A stretch of DNA of 64,000 nt. It comes from Pseudomonadales bacterium. GTDB lineage: Bacteria > Pseudomonadota > Gammaproteobacteria > Pseudomonadales > Azotimanducaceae. The position numbers and the translations under genes were made by a program. Of this stretch, positions 43,948-53,622 are shown piece after piece (the stretch's first letter is position 1; each line of letters begins with the position of its first letter). The notes below the pieces were generated by a model that ran no database searches, was not told where the DNA came from, and saw nothing but the letters and a program-made list of their open reading frames with translations. The stretch is from assembly GCA_022827905.1 (NCBI GenBank), contig JAJEIQ010000004.1, positions 1-64,000 on the forward strand, read 5' to 3'.

Positions 43948-45255
43948 TCAACCCCCCACGACTGCCTGGTAGGTGAGGCGCCGTGACAGGGAGCGCACGT
44001 CGGGCCGGTTTTCGCCGAATTGCTGAATCATGCCAACGAAGATGAGGTCTTCGGCGGGGTCGATCCAGAACCAGGTGCCGGCGGCGCCGCCCCAGTAGTA
44101 CTCGCCCTTGGAGATGCCGTCGGCTTCCACTGGGTCCTTCACCACGGCGAAGTTGAGACCAAAGCCCTGGCCGGGGGAGAACTCGGGAACGCCCTTGGGT
44201 ACTTGGTCGCGATACATCAACTCCACCGTCGAGGGGGCCAGCAGGCGCACGCCATCCAGTTCGCCGCCATTGAGCAGCATTTGGCAGAAGCGGGCGTAGT
44301 CCATGGTGGTGGAAACCAGCCCGCCGCCTCCGGAGAGGAAATTCACCGGAGACAGGTAGTCGCGGTCGCGCAGCGGCTCATCGCCGGGTAGCTTGAGGGC
44401 GCCGTCATCGCCATAAACATAGACTTGGGCGAAGCGGTCCGCCTTTTCCGGCGGCACCCAGAAGCTGGTGTCGTCCATGCCCAGGGGATCGAATATCCGC
44501 TCCTTGAGGAAGGCGTCAAACGGCTGGCCGGAAAGGACTTCCACCAGATAGCCCTGCACGTCCACCGCCACGCTGTAGTGCCAAACGGTACCGGGCTGGT
44601 GGCGCAAGGGAATGGCGGCGAGGTCTTCGATCATCTCGCGCAGGGTGGAGTCCGGGTGCAGGATTTCAGCCTCCCGGTAGAGCTTGTCCACCGCCGACTC
44701 GGAGAAGATGCCGTAGCTTAAGCCCGCGGTGTGGCTCATCAGTTCGCGGATGGTCATGGGGTGGTCGGCGGGCTCGGTGACGATGCCGTTCTCGTCCTCG
44801 CCAACCGCCACGGGCAGATCCTTGAATTCCGGAATGTACTTCTCCACCGGGTCGCTGAGCCGAAACAGGCCCTCCTCGTAGAGCAGCATCAGGGCGACGC
44901 TGGTGATCGGCTTGGTCATGGAGTAGATGCGGAAAATGGTGTCCTCGGTCATCGGCATGTCGGCCTCCCTGTCCTGGGCGCCGAAGGTGCCGAAGTGCGC
45001 CACCTTGCCGTGCCGGGCGATGAGCGTGGTAATGCCGGCCAAGCGGCCCTCATCCACGAGCCCCTGCATGGCCGCTGAAAGGCGTTCCAGGCGCTCGCTC
45101 GACAGGCCGACGGCTTCCGGCGCGGCGGGGGACAGGTCGGCGGCAACTGCCTGGGCCGGGCTTGAGGCGGGCTGGTTAGCTGGCGTGCAGGCCGTCAGCG
45201 CCAAGCTGACCAGAACGGCAGCGAGGATGCGTGATAAGGCAAAGCGTTTGTGCAT
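43948..45255 (-). CDS. lipoprotein beta-lactamase-family serine hydrolase
   Basis: A lipoprotein of 435 residues in the class C beta-lactamase/esterase superfamily. The signal peptide ends in a lipobox (LALTAC, Cys about 22). The nucleophile motif is SMTK in IFRIYSMTKPITSVALML, and the tyrosine motif fits WHYSVAVDVQGYL. The start at 45255 gives the signal peptide directly; upstream frame to 45387 is not needed. It is a paralogue of the hydrolase at 26091 (both share YSMTKP/HSMTKP and KYIPEF). It is the last gene of the BVMO-esterase-PhyH run. Confidence 0.88.
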   Translation of the reverse strand: MHKRFALSRILAAVLVSLALTACTPANQPASSPAQAVAADLSPAAPEAVGLSSERLERLSAAMQGLVDEGRLAGITTLIARHGKVAHFGTFGAQDREADMPMTEDTIFRIYSMTKPITSVALMLLYEEGLFRLSDPVEKYIPEFKDLPVAVGEDENGIVTEPADHPMTIRELMSHTAGLSYGIFSESAVDKLYREAEILHPDSTLREMIEDLAAIPLRHQPGTVWHYSVAVDVQGYLVEVLSGQPFDAFLKERIFDPLGMDDTSFWVPPEKADRFAQVYVYGDDGALKLPGDEPLRDRDYLSPVNFLSGGGGLVSTTMDYARFCQMLLNGGELDGVRLLAPSTVELMYRDQVPKGVPEFSPGQGFGLNFAVVKDPVEADGISKGEYYWGGAAGTWFWIDPAEDLIFVGMIQQFGENRPDVRSLSRRLTYQAVVGG

Positions 45256-45320
45256 GCTGGGGTCTCTCTTGGGTTGCGTTTGGCGTTTGGCCAAGAAGCG
45301 GCGTTGCCGCCTGGCCCGAA

Positions 45321-46484
45321 TCAAATGCCGAGGTCCAACAGGTTGTAGTCCTTGATCTCGGCTTTGGTGGAAGGGGTCCAGCGCCACTGGTCAGCTTCCG
45401 CCACCAAAGGTTGGTAGCTGTAGGGCTGCTCGTCCGGAAAGCGCTGCCGGCGGGCGTCGATGGCGTAGGCGATCAGCCGGGAGCGGCGGCGAATGCGTTC
45501 GTCGTCATACACTGCCATCTCATTGTGGACGCCGCCGCTGGTCACGCCGAGCACCGAGGCACGGCGGTGGAAGCCGAAGTTGATGCTCACGCGGACATCC
45601 GCGCTGGTGTTGGCGAAGGAGCCGTGAATGGCTTGGCGGCTGCACATGGCCACGTCGCCGGGGCCGCAGACCAAGGGCACGGCGTCCGGCAGCCGGTCCG
45701 AGCCCGCGTCAGCCACCATCGCCTTGATGTCCAATTTGCCCATGGCGTGGGAGCCGGGCACCACCCAAAGCCCGTTGGCCGGGGTGCATCCATAGAGCTG
45801 GGCCATGAAGTTGAAGCCGTGGGTGCCTGCGTCCAGCTCCGGGCTGTCCCAGTGGGTCCAGCCGTCCTGGTGCCAGGCCACGGAGCCGCCGAGGCCGGGA
45901 GGCTTGACCCATACCGATTCGTTGAAGGGGGTGAAGTCCGGACCATTGATCGCCGCAGCGACCTGAAGCAGTTGCGGATGCCCGTAGAGGCGCAGGCAGG
46001 CGTCGGAGAACTGCAGGGAGCCGAGCACTACTTGCGGAACATAGGCCGGTGCGTCCGGCGGCGGCGTGGGCTCGGCCATTTTTGCCGGATGCCGCCCGTT
46101 GGCAAAGTCGGTGCCGCCGTAGGCGTCGCTCAGCGGCTTCACCAGGAACACGTTGCGGGCCTTGCAGTCCGCGCCGAGGGCGGGCCGGCCGTGGCGGTCC
46201 AGCTTGGCGCCCCGCTCGGTCGGCGTCCGTTCCAGCAGGTCGGCGACGTCCCGCTCGATGTCGTCGAGCTCTTCGGGCTTCAGCACCTCTTCAAAGACGT
46301 AGAAGCCGCAGCGCCAGTAAGCATCGACAATGTCGGGGTGCAGGTTGCCCTGCTCATCGAAGCGGATGGGGCCGCGGTTACCGAGCGCCATCGCCCGTTC
46401 GTGGCCTTCGGCGCGGTAGCGGACCATCGCTGTCTCGTCCGGGCCGTAATCGACCAGGGTCACCTTGGGCAGTGGCAGTGCCAT
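45321..46484 (-). CDS. phytanoyl-CoA dioxygenase-family oxygenase
   Basis: Fe(II)/2-oxoglutarate-dependent oxygenase of 387 residues. The facial triad fits HxD in SVAWHQDGWTHWD and the distal His in SRQAIHGSFANTS, with a downstream Arg (VRVSINFGF) for 2-oxoglutarate. N-terminal FDEQGNLHPDIVDAYWRCGF is typical. It is encoded five bases after the esterase stop in a minus-strand run with BVMO, esterase and serine hydrolase. Substrate unknown. Confidence 0.86.
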   Translation of the reverse strand: MALPLPKVTLVDYGPDETAMVRYRAEGHERAMALGNRGPIRFDEQGNLHPDIVDAYWRCGFYVFEEVLKPEELDDIERDVADLLERTPTERGAKLDRHGRPALGADCKARNVFLVKPLSDAYGGTDFANGRHPAKMAEPTPPPDAPAYVPQVVLGSLQFSDACLRLYGHPQLLQVAAAINGPDFTPFNESVWVKPPGLGGSVAWHQDGWTHWDSPELDAGTHGFNFMAQLYGCTPANGLWVVPGSHAMGKLDIKAMVADAGSDRLPDAVPLVCGPGDVAMCSRQAIHGSFANTSADVRVSINFGFHRRASVLGVTSGGVHNEMAVYDDERIRRRSRLIAYAIDARRQRFPDEQPYSYQPLVAEADQWRWTPSTKAEIKDYNLLDLGI

Positions 46485-46489
46485 AAACG

Positions 46490-47527
46490 TCAGGCCGTCC
46501 TACAGAAGTCGGCGATGGAGACCGCCGTGTCGCGGCTGATGTCCGGCGCCGCCATGGGAAAGATCTCGGTGCCGTGGATGGTGCCCATCACCTGCCGGCA
46601 CCGAGCGCTGACCCCGGCCCGCAGCAGTTTGCGGTAGAAGTTGACGCCCTCATCGCGCAGCGGGTCGCACTCGTTGACGCTGATGATGGTGGGCGGATAG
46701 CCCTTCAAGTCCGCCTCGCTGGCGAAGCCCGGCCAGGCGAGCGGATTTTTGTTGTTCAACTCCTCAATGCCGTAGGCCATCGCCCCGCGGTTGTTGTGCA
46801 GGTCGAGCAGAATGCCGTTGTTCTCCACGGAGGAGGGGCTGCCCTCGTGGGGCCAGACGCCGGCGATGTAGGGGCATAGGGCATAGAGGCCGCGAATCAG
46901 GCCGATGTCGCCGTCGCGCAGCAGCTTCAGCCCCGTGGCGAGCGTCAGATTGCCGCCGCCGCTCTCGCCGGCGATGATGATGTGGCCGGCGTCGATGCCG
47001 AGTTTATCGGCGCTTGCGGCCACCCACTTCACGCCCGAGACGCAGTCGTTCAGCCCCGCCGGAAAGGGCTCTACTTCGGGCACCGAGGAGGGTGTGAGGC
47101 AGTTGCGGAAATCGACCATGGCCACCGCCACCCCGCAGGCGGCGATGATGCGGCCCCAGGCGCGGTAGTTGCCGTAGGTGCAGGACATCGACTGCATGCC
47201 GCCGCCGTGGATGTAGTACACGCAGGGCTTGGCCGCATCGCCGTCGGGGCGGATGAACTGGATGTTGGCTTGGTTGCCGTCCGGTTCGGAGGTGAAGTGC
47301 AGGTCTTGAACCGTCAGGCCAGCGGAGGGGGCGACCTCCTCGGTGTCGGACAGCGCCAGGAACTGCTTCATCATCGCCGCCCCGGCCTGGGCTTCGGCGC
47401 TGTTGCTTTCCGCAAGCAGGTCCTCGCGGCTCGCCACGTCCCCGCCGCCTAAAGCGGCCAAGTCCATGGCGCCGAACACCGCCTTGATGCGCGGGTCGAT
47501 CCTGGGGTCTTCGGTGATCTTTGACAT
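46490..47527 (-). CDS. alpha/beta hydrolase, HSL-type esterase
   Basis: Carboxylesterase of 345 residues. The oxyanion motif is YYIHGGGMQSM, the nucleophile elbow GESGGGN (IIIAGESGGGNLTLATGLK), and the C-terminal part carries the acid (NECDPLRDEG) and the His (GTIHGTEIF). It belongs to the hormone-sensitive-lipase-like family. It starts eight bases after the monooxygenase stop, so the two are cotranscribed. It would hydrolyse the ester made by a Baeyer-Villiger monooxygenase. Confidence 0.88.
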   Translation of the reverse strand: MSKITEDPRIDPRIKAVFGAMDLAALGGGDVASREDLLAESNSAEAQAGAAMMKQFLALSDTEEVAPSAGLTVQDLHFTSEPDGNQANIQFIRPDGDAAKPCVYYIHGGGMQSMSCTYGNYRAWGRIIAACGVAVAMVDFRNCLTPSSVPEVEPFPAGLNDCVSGVKWVAASADKLGIDAGHIIIAGESGGGNLTLATGLKLLRDGDIGLIRGLYALCPYIAGVWPHEGSPSSVENNGILLDLHNNRGAMAYGIEELNNKNPLAWPGFASEADLKGYPPTIISVNECDPLRDEGVNFYRKLLRAGVSARCRQVMGTIHGTEIFPMAAPDISRDTAVSIADFCRTA

Positions 47528-47535
47528 GGTTGCGA

Positions 47536-49356
47536 TCAGCTGAAATTCAGGCCTTCGAGGCTGCCTTCTTCCCGCCACTCCTTAATCAGTTGAAAAAAGG
47601 CCTCCGGCCCGCCGCCGTACTGGTTGCCCAGCAGGGAATTGCCCTGATCCACATGGCCCTCGTTGTTGTAGTAGCCCGGCGTGCACTCCTTGAGGAAGTC
47701 GACGTTGAACACGGCCATGGCCTTGATGGTCTCAAGCCAGGCGTCTTCCGCCTCCGCCGAAGCCTCCAGACAGTGGTAGTTGTTGTTGCGGGCGTGGCCG
47801 ATCATGTAGGCGATGTGGTTGCTCTGCTCGTTGAGCATGTGCGGGAAGTTGGGGGTGAAGCCGCCTTGCAGGACGCCCATGAAGAAGCAGTTGGGGAAGC
47901 CGTGGGTCTGGAAGCCGTGCAGGGTGCGGATGCCGCTGCTCCATTTGCCGCTGAGCATCTGCCCGTCGCGTCCGGTGATGTCGTAGCCGGCCCGGCGAGC
48001 GTAGGCGGTGCCGACCTCGAAGCCAGTGGCGAAGATCAGGCAATCGAGCTCGTATTCGACCCCATCGACCACCACGCCCTTGGGGGTGATGCGCTCAACG
48101 CCCCGGCCTTGGGTGTCCACCAACTGCACGTTGGGACGGTTGAAGGACGGCAGGTAGTCGTCGTGGAAGCAGGGGCGCTTGCAGAACTGGCGGTACCACG
48201 GCTTCAGCGCCGCGGCGGTTTGCGGGTCATCCACCAGTTCGTCCACTCGGGCGCGGATCTGCTCCATCTTCTTGAAGTCCGCCAGCTCCACCCGGGCGTT
48301 CATCTCCTCGAAGGTCAGGTTGCCGTCGTTGGCCCGGCTGGCGTTGATGGTGGCAAGGTTGCGGATGATGTCCGTCCAGCCGTCGTCGACCAAGTCCTCG
48401 TCCTGGAAGCCGCCGGTGACCAGGATGTTGAAGTTTTGCATGCGCCGCTGCTGCCAGCCGCTATCCAAGCTCTGTGCCCACTGCGGATCGGTGGGCTTGT
48501 TGCCGCGCACGTCGATCGAGGAAGGCGTGCGCTGGAAGACGTAGAGCTGCTTGGCGGTCTCGGCCAGGTGCGGCACGCATTGCACCGCCGTCGCTCCGGT
48601 GCCGATGATGCCCACCCGCTTGTCGCCTAAGCGGTGCAGGTTGCCCTCGGCGTCACCGCCGGTGTAGCCGTAGTCCCAGCGGCTGGTATGGAAGCAATGG
48701 CCTTCGAAGGACTCAACACCCGGAATCCCGGGCAGCTTGGGACGATTGAGCGGCCCGTTGGACATAACCACGTAGCGGGCGGTCATGCGGTCGCCGCGGT
48801 TGGTCTCCACCAGCCAATGCTTGGCGGCTTCGTCCCAGCGCATGGCAGTGACTTCGGTTTGGAAGCAGGCGTTGCGGTAGAGGTCGTAGTGCTCGCCGAT
48901 GGCGCGGCTATGGGCGAGGATTTCCGGGGCGAAGCTGTACTTCTCCTTGGGCGTGTAGCCAATCTCCTCCAGCAGCGGCAAATAGATGTAGGACTCAATG
49001 TCGCACTGGGCGCCCGGATAGCGGTTCCAATACCAGGTGCCGCCGAAGTCGCCGCCCTTCTCGATGATGCGGATGTCCTCCACCCCGGCCTCCCGGAGCC
49101 GCGCCCCGGCCAGCAGCCCGCCGAAGCCGCCGCCGATGACGAGGATCTCCACGCTGTCATTGAGCGGCGCCCGCTCAAAGCCGGGCTCGACGTAGGGATC
49201 ATCCAAAAAGTGCGCAAACTTGCCGGTGACCTCGACGTACTGCTCGTTGCCGTCCGCCCGCACCCGCCGGTCGCGCTCGGCGCGATAACGCTCGCGCAGG
49301 GCGTCCGGATCGAATCCTAGGTCGGTGTTCGCATCGGTGACTGCCGCTTCGGCCAT
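47536..49356 (-). CDS. flavin-containing Baeyer-Villiger-type monooxygenase
   Basis: NADPH- and FAD-dependent monooxygenase of 606 residues. FAD motif [20 protein letters not shown] (about 70-90); the BVMO fingerprint F-x-G-x3-H-x3-W-D is present as [14 protein letters not shown]; the NADPH-binding [11 protein letters not shown] follows. Predicted to insert oxygen beside a ketone carbonyl, forming an ester or lactone. It is the first gene of the minus-strand run with the esterase, PhyH and serine hydrolase. The start at 49356 ([12 protein letters not shown]) is preferred to 49392. Confidence 0.9.
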   Translation of the reverse strand: MAEAAVTDANTDLGFDPDALRERYRAERDRRVRADGNEQYVEVTGKFAHFLDDPYVEPGFERAPLNDSVEILVIGGGFGGLLAGARLREAGVEDIRIIEKGGDFGGTWYWNRYPGAQCDIESYIYLPLLEEIGYTPKEKYSFAPEILAHSRAIGEHYDLYRNACFQTEVTAMRWDEAAKHWLVETNRGDRMTARYVVMSNGPLNRPKLPGIPGVESFEGHCFHTSRWDYGYTGGDAEGNLHRLGDKRVGIIGTGATAVQCVPHLAETAKQLYVFQRTPSSIDVRGNKPTDPQWAQSLDSGWQQRRMQNFNILVTGGFQDEDLVDDGWTDIIRNLATINASRANDGNLTFEEMNARVELADFKKMEQIRARVDELVDDPQTAAALKPWYRQFCKRPCFHDDYLPSFNRPNVQLVDTQGRGVERITPKGVVVDGVEYELDCLIFATGFEVGTAYARRAGYDITGRDGQMLSGKWSSGIRTLHGFQTHGFPNCFFMGVLQGGFTPNFPHMLNEQSNHIAYMIGHARNNNYHCLEASAEAEDAWLETIKAMAVFNVDFLKECTPGYYNNEGHVDQGNSLLGNQYGGGPEAFFQLIKEWREEGSLEGLNFS

Positions 49357-49559
49357 TCTCGCTTTCCCATCCAGCTTTTCGCGAATCGGCAATTAAGGCC
49401 GCATTGGGGGCTGATTTCAAGTCTGATGGCACGAACCGGCATGGGGCTTGTTGGCATCACGCCCCGTAGCTGACATCCTAACGGCGTGGTGGCCCGGACA
49501 ACACCGTCATCGATATCCGATGCCGATCGCTGGGGACCATCTGAAGGAAGGAATCCATC

Positions 49560-50360
49560 ATGGAAGTTGGAAATTTGCCGGCGTTTGCGGCCTACGGCGT
49601 TGACGGGTGCAAGGCTGGCTGGTTCTACATCGCGTTTGGTCCTTCGGAGAAAGTGCGCTGGGGCATCGAGCGGACAATAGAGGAACTGGTAGTGAAGGCG
49701 GCCTCTGACGACCGCATCTTCATCGACATCCCCATTGGCCTGCCCAATGATCGGGTGGGGCGAGTTTGCGATACCGAAGCTCGCAACAAACTCGGCTCTC
49801 AACGCCGACCCAGCGTATTCTCGGCGCCCATTCGCGCCGTGCTCCGCCACACCAACAACTACTCCCGCGCCAATCAAATCAGCAAGGAACTGACGGGCAA
49901 GGGGGAGCTGAAGGGCAAGGGGCTGAACAAACAGACTTTTAACATCCTGCCCAAGATAAAGGAGGTGGACGACTTGCTCGGGAGTTGTGGGAAGGCGCGC
50001 AAGGTCATCCGCGAGATCCACCCGGAAGTTTGTTTCTGGGCGCTCGCTGGGAATAGGCCCATGCAATACAAAAAGAACATCCTCAAGGGCTTTTGTGAGC
50101 GGCTGGCGGTTTTGAGGGAGCTATGGCCATCCATTTCGGAAACGATTGAGGCCATTCTGGAGGACGAGAAAGTCCTTGAGGAGCACAAGAGAGGAAATCT
50201 CGATGGAGACGACATACTCGATGCCGCTGCTGCGGCCATCACGGCTTGGGCAGAACCTCAGGCGCTAAAGACGTTGCCCGAGCACCCACCGAGGGATCAA
50301 CGCGGTCTGCCTATGGAGATGGTCTATGTTCCCTGTGGCGCGGCTCGGCTGAAGCACTGA
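49560..50360 (+). CDS. DUF429 domain protein (predicted RNase H-fold nuclease)
   Basis: A protein of 266 residues. DUF429 blocks are recognisable: AAYGVDGCKAGWF (the first acidic site), IFIDIPIGLPNDRVGR, SVFSAPIRAVL, IREIHPEVCFWAL and GDDILDAAAAAITAW near the C-terminus. The family is predicted to be an RNase H-like nuclease, unproven. It precedes the toxin-antitoxin pair by 76 bases; a shared transcript is possible. Confidence 0.8.
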   Translation: MEVGNLPAFAAYGVDGCKAGWFYIAFGPSEKVRWGIERTIEELVVKAASDDRIFIDIPIGLPNDRVGRVCDTEARNKLGSQRRPSVFSAPIRAVLRHTNNYSRANQISKELTGKGELKGKGLNKQTFNILPKIKEVDDLLGSCGKARKVIREIHPEVCFWALAGNRPMQYKKNILKGFCERLAVLRELWPSISETIEAILEDEKVLEEHKRGNLDGDDILDAAAAAITAWAEPQALKTLPEHPPRDQRGLPMEMVYVPCGAARLKH

Positions 50361-50436
50361 ACTTTGGCATCGCCGCACACTTCCCAACGACGATCAATCC
50401 CTTCACCGCTATCATCTTGAAGTGGCGTGGTCAAAA

Positions 50437-50802
50437 ATGACAACATATGGCCTGAGCAGGAAAACGAGGCCCATCGGTTGGATCAAGGCGGCGCACAAGG
50501 TCTTCGAGACGTTCCCCCAATCCGTGAGGGATCGGGCGAATACCGCCCTGACGATCGCGGCAGAGGGCGGTAAGGCGGACATCGCAAAACCGCTGAAGGG
50601 CGTGGAGTCGGGCGTTTTTCAGATCGCCATTCGGCACCGAACCGACGCTTGGCGGGTGGTTTACGTCACGGAGCTGGCCGGACGGCTTTGGGTAATCCAC
50701 GCATTCCGAAAGAAGTCGAAAGTGGGGATTAGGACGCCGAAGCGCGAAATCGATCTGATCGCGGGCCGGCTGGCGCGATTGAAAACGGAGAAGTTGTCAT
50801 GA
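50437..50802 (+). CDS. HigB/RelE-like toxin (phage-derived Gp49/DUF891 type)
   Basis: A toxin of 121 residues in the RelE superfamily. Matching blocks are IGWIKAAHKVFETFPQSVRD, KPLKGVESGVFQIAIRHR, AWRVVYVTELAGRLWVIHAF and RKKSKVGIRTPKREIDLI. Likely a ribosome-dependent mRNA cleaving toxin that is neutralised by the downstream gene. Toxin-first order and a four-base ATGA overlap with the antitoxin are typical of HigBA. Confidence 0.87.
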   Translation: MTTYGLSRKTRPIGWIKAAHKVFETFPQSVRDRANTALTIAAEGGKADIAKPLKGVESGVFQIAIRHRTDAWRVVYVTELAGRLWVIHAFRKKSKVGIRTPKREIDLIAGRLARLKTEKLS

Positions 50803-51122
50803 GCGAGTCCGAATTTGAATTGATCGAAGGGGGCGGCAATGTGTTTCGCGATCTGGGCGATCCCGAAGCCGACCTGAAGCATGCCAAGGCGGTACTCGCC
50901 GCTCGCATCATCACGACGTTGAACGAGCGTGGACTCTCGGTGCGAAAGGCCGCCGCCTCGACCCCTTTTGCTGCGGCGGACTTTTCGCGTGTGCGAAATG
51001 CCAACCTTGGGCGGTTCACGCTGGATCGGCTGATGAAAATGCTCGCGGCATTAGACGGCGATTTGCATATCACGGTGCAAATCAATACTGGAACCCAAGA
51101 CAAGCCGGCGATGGTGACTTAG
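50799..51122 (+). CDS. XRE-family HTH antitoxin (HigA-like)
   Basis: An antitoxin of 107 residues with an XRE/COG5606-type helix-turn-helix (about 35-85; ARIITTLNERGLSVRKAAAS, ADFSRVRNANLGRFTLDRLM). The C-terminal DGDLHITVQ is a common ending in this group. Likely binds the preceding toxin and represses its own promoter. The ATG overlaps the toxin stop. Confidence 0.87.
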   Translation: MSESEFELIEGGGNVFRDLGDPEADLKHAKAVLAARIITTLNERGLSVRKAAASTPFAAADFSRVRNANLGRFTLDRLMKMLAALDGDLHITVQINTGTQDKPAMVT

Positions 51123-51256
51123 CCTGCGGCGGCAATTTGGTAACCGAACGGGCCCAAAGCTCATAGCAGACATCGGTGCCAGCCAATCTCTAAGCGGAAC
51201 AATGGTCCGCAACCGGGTTAAGATTCAACCCTTCAACGGCAACTAGGCGAAGGCAC

Positions 51257-53002
51257 ATGCACGACACCCTCATCAAGAACGCCACCATCGTCGATGGCAG
51301 CGGCAAGGAGCCCTACAACGGCGACATCGCCATTCAGGACGGGCGCATCACCGCCGTTGGCGCAGTGGATGGGCAAGCCAAAGAGACCATCAACGCGGAC
51401 GGCGCCTACGCCACGCCGGGGTGGATTGACGTGCACACCCACTACGACGGACAGGTGAGCTGGGACGACACCCTGGACCCGTCGTTCAGCCACGGTGTCA
51501 CCAGCATCGTCATGGGCAATTGCGGCGTCGGCTTCGCACCCTGTCCGCCGGGCGGCGAGCAGGGCTTGGTGGAGTTGATGGAAGGGGTGGAGGACATTCC
51601 CGGCACCGCCCTGCACGAAGGCATTGAATGGGGCAACTGGGAGAGCTTTCCGGAGTACATCGACTATCTGGAAAGCCGCGCCTATACCTTGGATGTGGGC
51701 ACCCAGGTGCCGCACAGCGCGGTGCGCAACTACGTGATGGGCGAGCGGGCGCTGCGCCACGAGGACGCCACCGCCGAAGACCTTGCGGCCATGGGCCGCG
51801 TCGTGCAGGAGGGAATCAAGGCGGGCGCCTTGGGCTTCTCCACCTCGCGCACCGTTGGCCATCGGTCGGTGCTTGGCGAGCCCATCCCCGGCACCTTCGC
51901 CGAAAAGGCCGAACTGCTGGCCATCGGCCGGGCCCTGAAGGCCGCTGGCAAAGGCGTCTTTCAGGCGGTGCCCGCCGGCGTGGTGGGCGACATCGCCGGG
52001 CCGGAGCAGTGGACCACCGAACAGGAAGTGGAGCTGTTTACGGCAGTGGCCCGGGCCAGCGGGCGCCCCTGCACCTTCACCCTGGTCCAGAACGGCGACC
52101 GGCCGGACCAGTGGCGCAACTGCCTGCAAATCGTGGAGCGGGCCAACGCCGAGGGCTTGTACATCCGGCCGCAGATCGCCTCGCGGCCCATCGGCTTTGT
52201 CACCAGCCTGCAGTCCTATCACATGTTCATGCGGCGCCGGACCTATCTGCAGTTGGCCGACTTGCCGCTCCAAGCGCGCTTGGCGGAAATGCGAAAGCCG
52301 GAAGTCAAGGCGGCGATCCTCGCTGACGATGACGTGCCGCCGGACCAGCCGGGGGTGATGGCCAACGTTTACGGGTTGATGGCGATGGCGGCACCGATGA
52401 TGTTCCCCATCGAGCTGCCCATCAACTACGAGCCGGACCCCTCCGGCAACATGGCCGCCCGGGCGGCTGCGGCCGGCCAGGAAGTGCCGGAATGCATCTA
52501 CGACTACCTCACTGCCGGCGATGGCGATCAGTTTGCGATCCTGCTCGGCGCCAACTTCGTGGACGGCACCTTCAGCGTCATGGAGGAGATGATTGCCCAC
52601 CCCGACACCACCATCGGCCTCTCCGACGCGGGTGCCCACGTCAACCTGATATTCGATGCGGTGGGGCCAACCTATCAGCTCACCCACTGGGTGCGGGACC
52701 GCAGCCGGGGCAAGCGCCTGCCCATCGAGTTGATGGTGCGCAAGCAAACCCAAACCAACGCGGACCTGTTCGGCCTGCACGACCGGGGCGCCTTGCGCGT
52801 CGGCTTGAAGGCCGACGTCAACCTGATCGACTTGGAGCGACTCAACTTGGGCAAACTGGAGGTGCGCCACGACCTGCCGGCGGGCGGCAGCCGCATCCTG
52901 CAATCCGCCGAGGGCTACATCAACACCTTCGTTGCCGGCGTCAAGACCCGCGAAAACGACGAAGACACCGGGGCGCGGCCGGGGCGGGTGATTCGGGCCT
53001 GA
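51257..53002 (+). CDS. D-aminoacylase-type amidohydrolase family 3 protein
   Basis: A protein of 581 residues in the N-acyl-D-amino-acid deacylase/amidohydrolase-3 class. Metal ligands are DVHTHYDGQ near residue 60, a metal-binding Cys region NCGVGFAPCPPGG, and a late SDAGAHVNL (catalytic Asp). Probable N-deacylation of an acylated amine or amino acid. The annotated D-aminoacylase activity is weakly predicted by sequence alone. Confidence 0.85.
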   Translation: MHDTLIKNATIVDGSGKEPYNGDIAIQDGRITAVGAVDGQAKETINADGAYATPGWIDVHTHYDGQVSWDDTLDPSFSHGVTSIVMGNCGVGFAPCPPGGEQGLVELMEGVEDIPGTALHEGIEWGNWESFPEYIDYLESRAYTLDVGTQVPHSAVRNYVMGERALRHEDATAEDLAAMGRVVQEGIKAGALGFSTSRTVGHRSVLGEPIPGTFAEKAELLAIGRALKAAGKGVFQAVPAGVVGDIAGPEQWTTEQEVELFTAVARASGRPCTFTLVQNGDRPDQWRNCLQIVERANAEGLYIRPQIASRPIGFVTSLQSYHMFMRRRTYLQLADLPLQARLAEMRKPEVKAAILADDDVPPDQPGVMANVYGLMAMAAPMMFPIELPINYEPDPSGNMAARAAAAGQEVPECIYDYLTAGDGDQFAILLGANFVDGTFSVMEEMIAHPDTTIGLSDAGAHVNLIFDAVGPTYQLTHWVRDRSRGKRLPIELMVRKQTQTNADLFGLHDRGALRVGLKADVNLIDLERLNLGKLEVRHDLPAGGSRILQSAEGYINTFVAGVKTRENDEDTGARPGRVIRA

Positions 53003-53040
53003 CCGGCACGGCGAGGGCCACTGTCAACCAGGAGATCAAC

Positions 53041-53382
53041 ATGACTGCCTTTCGAGTGTTTCTGGGAACTCTGTTGGCTGTCATCGCCATCTACACCTTG
53101 GCGGTGGTTGCCGAGCACGGTCTGAACCTGTTTGCCGTGTTCTTTGGCGACATCGGGGCTTTGGGTTGGCCGGGACAGTTCAACTTGGATTTCCTCGGCA
53201 TGCTCATGCTGTCGGCGCTGTGGACTGCATGGCGCAATGAATTCAGCCCCAAGGGCTTGTTGCTGGGCCTGCTGGCGCTGTTGTTCGGTGCGCCATTTCT
53301 CGCCATCTACCTGTTGGTGTTGAGCGTGCAAAGCCAAGGGAACCTAAAGGAAATGCTGCTCGGCGAAGCGCGGGCTGGATAA
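53041..53382 (+). CDS. small three-helix membrane protein of unknown function
   Basis: A protein of 113 residues with three hydrophobic segments (FLGTLLAVIAIYTLAVV, LDFLGMLMLSALWTAW, LLLGLLALLFGAPFLAIYLL) and a short charged C-terminus. No family recognised. AGGAG precedes the ATG at 53041. Upstream extension of the frame lies inside the D-aminoacylase and is not used. Confidence 0.7.
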   Translation: MTAFRVFLGTLLAVIAIYTLAVVAEHGLNLFAVFFGDIGALGWPGQFNLDFLGMLMLSALWTAWRNEFSPKGLLLGLLALLFGAPFLAIYLLVLSVQSQGNLKEMLLGEARAG

Positions 53383-53435
53383 AGCCGCCCCACGACCAGC
53401 GGTTCTCATTTTGGCTTTTTCCTTGATCGGTTCAA

Positions 53436-53562
53436 ATCGAGGGCAGGATGCCCTCGCTCCAAAGCAGAACGCCCGGAGCGGGGGCATCCCGCCCTCGAAC
53501 TGGCCTCGCTCCAAAGGAGAACACCCGGAGCGAGGGCATCCTGCCCTCGAACTGCCCTCGAA
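53436..53562. repeat. REP/BIME-like palindrome array, locus 2
   Basis: Three copies of the CGAGGGC-N5-GCCCTCG palindrome, at 53438-53456, 53479-53497 (one mismatch) and 53531-53549, alternate in orientation (first with CTCC after, then CGGAGCG-type before). A partial half-site (TGCCCTCGAAC) follows at 53553. It fills most of the gap between the membrane protein and azoreductase genes. Confidence 0.75.
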
Positions 53563-53622
53563 CTGGTCTTTGGAATCCGCGATGGACTCAGCGGATTGGG
53601 ACTATTTTCGAAGAACTCCGGG

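Noticed and set aside
45231-46637. Plus-strand open frame (468 codons) opposite the PhyH oxygenase
   Set aside because: Antisense shadow of a recognised gene; no independent motifs or ribosome site.
51233-52903. Long minus-strand open frame (556 codons) opposite the D-aminoacylase
   Set aside because: Antisense shadow; composition is unlike a real protein and the plus-strand amidohydrolase has clear motifs.
52492-53040. Long upstream extension of the small membrane protein frame at 53041
   Set aside because: The extension overlaps the D-aminoacylase gene in another frame and is Arg/Gly-rich; the start at 53041 has a good ribosome site.
53436-53562. CRISPR array or tandem minisatellite
   Set aside because: Units are palindromes in alternating orientation at uneven spacing and recur singly elsewhere, which fits REP/BIME better.
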